From Trileptium ribeirensis (taxonomy: Eukaryota; Nematoda; Enoplea; Enoplida; Thoracostomopsidae), in contig JASANE010001776.1 of assembly GCA_030248225.1 (NCBI GenBank), positions 1-64,000 of the forward strand: 64,000 nucleotides of DNA, written 5' to 3'. Positions 58,576-64,000 of the stretch are shown here, piece by piece. Under the pieces are notes generated by a model. That model did no database searches and was not told where the DNA came from. It worked only from the letters and a program-made list of their open reading frames with translations. The position numbers were made by a program, and so were the translations under genes. Within the stretch, counting starts at the first letter, position 1; each line of letters begins with the position of its first letter.

Positions 58576-59204
58576 ACACTATTTCTAAACCAAATTTATT
58601 CACTAAATTTACGCGGTGAACGGTTAGTTTCTTCTTTGATTAAATAGTCATAAATCAAAACAAATTACACAAAAGTAGTACAGCGCATAGTAGTACAGTG
58701 CTCCAAAACGTGAACATCCATCCAGGTCGTACGAAATAAGTAGCCTAGATACAGAACTTAGGTTGGCAAAATAAAATAAAATACAGCTACGCAATATAAA
58801 AAGTTTGACATAACGGAAGCGGCAACCTAACCATTGCAATATTTGATATCAGAACACTAAATAGTAAGGTTGTTCTCTTTTTGAAGGGATACGCGGATGG
58901 TGTCATTATGAGCGTGTGTACTGGACAAGGACTACGAAGACATAAATCAAACTGGATTAGACATTTTACACGGTTATAGTCGAATTTTCGGTTCAAATGA
59001 GAAATTAATATATTTTTTCCTAGATTGACTCATAGGATTTGCGCATTAAAATTATATTTTTAATGGGATGACACATATCTATGTCACAAATGCCCACGTC
59101 GACTTTAGGAGTGTTGATGGTTTCAATGCGAGGGAGCAGGTTGTACGTTGCGTGGTAGGGTAGTTGTAGACTAGGGTGATAACCAAAAAATTTTCCACAC
59201 ACCC
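58576..59204. other. No recognisable gene
   Basis: Reverse frames at 58648-58839, 58787-58996 and 59020-59202 have no family motif. The region would be an intron or the upstream part of the channel gene; no Cys-loop signature (C-x13-C with FP-D) is found here. Confidence 0.45.
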
Positions 59205-59290
59205 CAATTTTTCTTCATACTTTTCCCATTTTCATCAATTTTCCCTTATAATTTTTCAACTTTGGTCATAATTGCTAAATTTTTTCATGT
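59205..59290 (-). repeat. A-rich quasi-periodic island 4
   Basis: Read on the reverse strand: AATTTAGCAATTATGACC, AAAATTGATGAAAATGGG and similar words at about 11-13 base steps. Shorter and more worn than the other islands. Confidence 0.4.
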
Positions 59291-59362
59291 GTTGGAAGGT
59301 TTTCCCACGGTCAGTGAGAATGATAAACCTCATAGGGTCAATATGGCTTACGGAGTACGTCC

Positions 59363-60102
59363 TTTATGCGTTCACGTTATAATGTTCCCACTGTTAGGAA
59401 TTTTTATCATTTTGTAGTCACAACTCTACCGTACAGACAGTTAGGGTCCCATCCATAACATAAATCAATTTCCCAGGATGTACGACACACGCCAAAGGTA
59501 CTAGCGAGAATACCTGTAATACGCGATTCCAAAAAAATTCTTAAAACGCATGTCATTTTATGTCCCACAGGGCATTCTAGTGGTCCTATCTTCGGAAAAC
59601 ACATCGACGATGACGAACCTCCCCGACACTCTTAAATCCTGACAGCTGAAATGACCAGCGAAGCACCACCCATTTAAAATAACAAATTATAATGCTATTA
59701 ATATTGTAATCAGTGCGTGACATTGTATTACTTAAAACAATGCTTGACGTGTCGCATACACACTTAGCTATCAATTTCGCGCGAATTAACGGTAACAGTC
59801 AGCGTCTACTGATAATCGCTGTATTAGCCAGTTGTGATATGTAGTTTTTTTTATATGTTGATATATGTATCTAGACTGTATGCATGTTGAAGAGATTATG
59901 CACCGCACCATCGAATAACTAAAAAGAAGACACGATATGCTTGATACCGACAAAAAGTGGCAATGCCTCTAGCTATCTACCTTTGACAAAATTCATAAAA
60001 CATGGGCTGACTAAGATACCATTTTGTCGACAGTATGCCTGACACTGTGTGGCGCACATAGATTCCAAACGTTGGGAACATTATAACGTGAACACTGCAT
60101 TA
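59363..60102 (-). mobile_element. Nonautonomous TIR element, copy 3 (inverted, longest)
   Basis: Left end TTATGCGTTCACGTTATAAT (continuing GTTCCCA) and right end TGGGAACATTATAACGTGAA are near-perfect inverted repeats. Read on the reverse strand, the interior matches copy 2: TTTGGAATCTATGTGCGCC, CACACAGTGTCAGGCATACT, AGCTAGAGGCATTGCCACTT. About 740 bp, longer than copy 2, and no transposase frame. The well-kept ends suggest the youngest of the three. Confidence 0.88.
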
Positions 60103-60739
60103 GAGGTAAGTTTACCCCTAGCGGCACCTGTAATATACATATGCATATACAATAGTTATGCATTGTTTGTAAGTTCGCACACCAAGTTAAGGTTAAGGTC
60201 AGATATGACGATAGAAGAGTCTCATTATGAAATTTGGTCAACACGGGCAATATTCTATATAATAATTGGACAATACTGCCAATATTTTATATGATACCTT
60301 ATTGTATTTTTAAATATATATCAAGATTTCGACAGCAGCCGTGTTGTGAAATAGAAAACGTTCTTGAAACCGACATTGCGCATACCTGGTTTGTATTCAG
60401 CTTGTTTTTCCACAGTCTGTTTATAGGTATACATGGCTCCATAATTTATATTTATTGAAGGATGCGAGATTTATGTGTGTTTTTGGGGATAAAATTGAAT
60501 AAAAAAACTAGCCATGGCAAAGCGACACGAATTCCCTCGAATTGTACGACAAATCACCTTGCTGCGCTTTATCGCACGTTGAGAAATCGGAAGGTTAACT
60601 TTAGTCTAATTCTGCATATCGAATCATTGCGGCTATATCAGACTAAATTTGAGCTTTCGTTCGTTGAACGACTAGTTTTTCAGCGTCTCTTATATGCGAA
60701 ATGTAATTTTTATTTGATTTGGCTCCTTTTACCTTATTC
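60103..60739. other. No recognisable gene
   Basis: AT-rich spacer between the TIR element and the Gypsy relic. Overlapping small frames only. Confidence 0.45.
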
Positions 60740-61960
60740 GTAAGCTGTCTTACTTTGGACGGCTTCGGTATTAACCATATAGTATGGCTAATCATCCGGT
60801 ATATCCAAATTTTCGGTACCGCAGCTGCCTGGGACACGCGACATAAGGTCGGCGTTTTGGTGAGGTTTATAAATTTTTGTATAGTCCTATTTGAACATTT
60901 TCTTAGCCATTCGCGCCCATCTTACAGGCATCCGTTCTGCTGGGCACTTTTTGTTTAAAATTTGAACCATAGGAGCATGATCAGTAAAAATCGTTTTGTG
61001 ATTCTCCAGTAAGTAGGCCCGGAAGTGCTGAATGGTTCTGATAATAGCTAAGCAGTCACGCTCAGTGATCTAGTACATTGTTTCTTCGTCACGATATTTG
61101 TTTCTGCCATTATGGGTAACATGTTCCTTAACGGACTCATCTCCGGGAACCGTACCAACTAAGAATCTCCCCTTGATCCAGCTTTCTTGGACGTGCTTGC
61201 TTGCCTCATTTCTGTCAACGTAAGGCAATCTACCTATTCGTTGATGAATGGGTTCGTCAACGGTTGTTCGAATATAACGTTCAACATGATTGTTTATACC
61301 GATATCGCAATCGGAAGTCGAAAATACATCTTGACAGTTTTGTAAAACAGCTGCCAAATAGGCCTTCCAGGTTTCGCCGGTTACAGCTTGATCCACGATG
61401 ACATGGGTTAATAATTCGACATTAGTTGCGTTTTCAGTTTATCGGATGACTTGATCACAAAACGGTTTTACATAGAATTATCGTTGATGGAGTTTGCGTT
61501 CCATCATTTCGGTATCAACGATCGATCAATAAAAACGAATTGTAGTTTTGATGTCTTCTGAATATATTCGGGCCATGAAATTGATGACGGATTTTCCTCA
61601 TCTGTCTACGGTTACGCATTCGATATCGCTGTCGTTGCTATTTTCGGATTATTGATATTCGTTGATTCGGTATATGGGACCGTTGTTCGTATCGATCGAA
61701 GGTTTGCTGAATTGACTTCGTCAACGATTGTTGCTTTGGTGTCGACTGATTGGTATTGAATATGTTCGATATCGGCCGAATTTATTTTACATATCTGTGT
61801 TGTCATATTACCGCTTTCGATTTTCGTCCCGCTGGCGGGGATTGCTAAACCATTGTTCGAATTAAGGACTCCCTCGACTAGGATGACAACGCCATTCATG
61901 TGACCTTGCGGTGGTTTGACATTAACGATTTTGTTATCCACATTGGGATTTATATAGTAA
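60740..61960 (-). pseudogene. Decayed Ty3/Gypsy pol relic
   Basis: Reverse strand, order from high to low coordinates. At 61941-61612 is a pre-RT/protease-tail-like frame (LVEGVLNSNNGLAIPAS). At about 61600-61500 is a PEYIQ stretch. At 61396-61070 is the RT start (LQNCQDVFSTSDCDIG, then PIHQRIGRLPY). This joins directly to RNase H-like text at 61070-60740 (ITERDCLAIIRTIQHFRAYL, IFTDHAPMVQIL, KPHQNADLMSRVP). The core of reverse transcriptase is deleted, and stops and frameshifts occur throughout. A different lineage from the element at 37-39 kb by sequence. Confidence 0.85.
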
Positions 61961-62092
61961 ACGAACGCTTACAAATGTTAATGATTTCGCGGCATTGTAC
62001 TTGATATTCACTCATTTCACTTATATACTTTGTAGCAATCAGAAGGAAGTGCCGGCCCATGAAAATTAGCATTTGGAATTAATCAATGTTAA

Positions 62093-62800
62093 TTTCGACC
62101 ACAGCTAGGAAAACACGGCTTAAAATTACGATTTTAGAAAATTTTCGTATTACAATGAAACGGATCTTTTAAATTGATTATTAATTCGCATCGGGATTTA
62201 AAAAATAACCGAGAGCGCGTTCAGTTAAATCGCAATTGAATGGGATTGGGTGTGGTATGGTTTCTTTGAGCAGAATATGGCTCATCATTTCATTGTATCG
62301 GCTATAGCTAATAATTGTGTTTTATAAGTTTCGACCGCAGCTAGGAAAACACGGCTTAAAATTACGATTTTAGAAAAGTTTCGTATTACAATGAAACGGA
62401 TCTTTTAAATTGTTTATTAATTCGCATCGGGATTTAAAAAATAACCGAGAGCGCGTTCAGTTAAATCGCAATTGAATGGGATTGGGTGTGGTATGGTTTC
62501 TTTGAGCAGAATATGGCTCATCATTTCATTGTATCGGCTATAGCTAATAATTGTGTTTTATAAGTTTCGACCGCAGCTAGGAAAACACGGCTTAAAATTA
62601 CGATTTTAGAAAATTTTCGTATTACAATGAAACGGATCTTTTGAATTGTTTATTAATTCGCATCGGGATTTAAAAAATAACCGAGAGCGCGTTCAGTTAA
62701 ATCGCAATTGAATGGGATTGGGTGTGGTATGGTTTCTTTGAGCAGAATATGGCTCATCATTTCATTGTATCGGCTATAGCTAATAATTGTGTTTTATAAG
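62093..62800. repeat. Three 236-bp tandem repeats
   Basis: TTTCGACC begins at 62093, 62329 and 62565, and the third unit ends at 62800. Units are almost identical (CACGGCTTAAAATTACGATT, GAGAGCGCGTTCAGTTAAAT, TTTGAGCAGAATATGGCTCA). They lie upstream, in sense of the relic, of the Gypsy pol remnant and may be its leader or LTR-associated repeats. No coding content. Confidence 0.93.
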
Positions 62801-62949
62801 TCAGTGTCGAGCAGTACGAGTTATTAATTTCTTATCGCGTTCCAAGTGGGCATCAGCGTAGATCCTCTAAAGTATAGTTGGGTTAGCACACGGTACTTTG
62901 ACCTTGCTTACCGAAATAAAAGTTACGTTGCCACCATCCGTGCCCTTTG

Positions 62950-63700
62950 AATGATCATATTTCTGCTTTCTGCTGTTGTTGAAATCTCAGCTGTGGGGCC
63001 TCAACACCGTGGTTTATACCGGACATGACGGAAAAACGGTAGGCAATCTTTAATAACTTGCTGTCGCCACGTTTCGATCGTTCTGCTTCGAGGGCACTTC
63101 AATGAGGTGTGGGGCGCTGCGGTGATCAGTTTCGTGGAATTCGCTGGTTGCCCATACGTAGAACGTCGACGAGTAAACGAAGAGGATCTTGTTTGAGTCT
63201 GTTCCGTAATAGGACATTTTGGCCGGTCCTAATAGGGAGCTCAGCGGTAGTGGCTCTGTTAAAGTTTGTCGGCTCAAGGATTCGACCGGCGGCAAAAGTT
63301 CTCGAAGTTATCTGGCTGATAGAGGTTGCCGAATTTGACATTCCACGTGTTGCTCCCGTAATATAGGACAATTTTGTTGTTGTTGACACTCGGCCGATCG
63401 CAATAGCTGACGTGCTGCTCCGGACACGGTCCTTTACCTATTACTACAGCTTGTTGCCTTTCGTTCGGACAACCCAGGTACCCAGATAGCAGAAGCTATC
63501 CACGTCCCCGATAACTGTTTTGTTTAGCTGAATGTTGCTTTGTGTACTGATAAAACAAATCAATACTTTGGTCTTGGCGCTACTTATTGTTAGACCGATT
63601 CGTTTAGAGCGTTGTTGACATTGTTCAGGATCAACTGCAGCAGCTCTAGCGAAGGAGATGCAATGGCGATAGTACCAGCATTCATGTTCAAAGAAATGGA
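62950..63700 (-). pseudogene. Non-LTR retrotransposon reverse transcriptase C-terminal relic
   Basis: Reverse strand. 63690-63590 reads SLELLQLILNNVNNALNESV; in the next frame GLTISSAKTKVLICFIST (about 63600-63545) and NKTVIGDVDSFCYLGTWVV follow. This order, an LQ-L-V-GL-IN-KTK helix then DV-FYLG, is the palm/thumb end of LINE reverse transcriptases. Further down, LLVDVLRMGNQRIPR (about 63165-63125) recalls the WLGH-LRM-R-PR motif near their C-terminus. Several frameshifts. Catalytic YADD is not preserved in what I can read. Confidence 0.7.
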
Positions 63701-63829
63701 AAATATCACTCTGAGGCTGGGATCCCCGGGCGTCACCGGGCCCCTCGTGTAAGGTAGCTTGATCTCCCTGAGGCTCTGAATCTTCGCCGAAGGAGAGCGG
63801 AAAAGTTTTGGAAAAGCAAACGAAATGGA

Positions 63830-63965
63830 AAGATTAAAAATGAACAAAAATTAAGCGAAATAGGGAAAAATTTGGAGAAAATTGGCAAAAGTTAGGCGAA
63901 AATTTATAATAATGGGTGCAAAAAAATTTGAAAATTTAAGTTAAAAAGGGTTTAAAAATTGATCC
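63830..63965 (+). repeat. A-rich quasi-periodic island 5
   Basis: AAATTAAGCGAAATAGGG, AAAATTTGGAGAAAATTGGC and AAAAGTTAGGCGAAAATTT-like words at about 11-12 base spacing. Preceded by GC-rich unique sequence and followed by CTCTCTGACGACATCC, resembling the CTCTCACGACGACC flank of island 3. Confidence 0.5.
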
Positions 63966-64000
63966 TCTCTGACGACATCCACCCACTGCCTGATCCCCCT

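Overview
This is a gene-poor, AT-rich invertebrate animal contig. Coding sequence is split by kilobase-scale introns with GT...AG borders, and the gaps are filled with tandem arrays, decayed retrotransposons, inverted-repeat elements and tRNA-derived SINE-like copies. The gene families and intron style indicate a metazoan. I could not place it below that; a repeat-rich worm-like invertebrate is only a guess.

Two cellular genes are readable. (1) On the + strand, 16681-31555, a complete six-exon SLC5-family sodium/solute symporter of 609 codons, closest in pattern to the monocarboxylate/multivitamin/iodide branch. All five introns have matching phases and no domain is missing. (2) On the - strand, parts of a Cys-loop ligand-gated (probably anion) channel: a likely extracellular-domain exon at 57944-58186, the M3 exon at 35296-35456, and the last exon with M4 and the stop at 33986-34174. 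The exon for M1-M2 was not found.

The most unusual feature is a repeated architecture. Directly upstream, in transcript sense, of three coding exons in these two genes lie tandem copies of that exon's own 3' splice site plus its first 75-115 bases: 9 copies before SLC5 exon 2 (about 125 bp units), 2 before SLC5 exon 5 (163 bp units), and about 19 before the channel's M3 exon (135 bp units, keeping the reading frame). Two further arrays (122 bp in SLC5 intron 4, 85 bp downstream of the gene) carry acceptor-like sites without recognisable coding sequence. Four of the five show higher-order duplication blocks.

Mobile elements: a 5'-truncated Ty3/Gypsy element with RNase H, integrase, polypurine tract and 3' LTR sits inside the 135 bp array (37021-39291). 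A second, decayed Gypsy relic (about 60740-61960) and a non-LTR reverse transcriptase tail (about 62950-63700) lie at the right end. A pogo/Tigger-like DNA element spans 40413-43442. There are three copies of a terminal-inverted-repeat element (5654-6125, 9831-10340, 59363-60102), a foldback element with a fragment elsewhere (10816-11847, 7829-7965), a long palindrome (13695-14286), SINE-like copies, three poly-G hairpin regions and five A-rich quasi-periodic islands. The stretches 1-5400 and 46.3-57.9 kb are richer in GC and hold no gene I can recognise.
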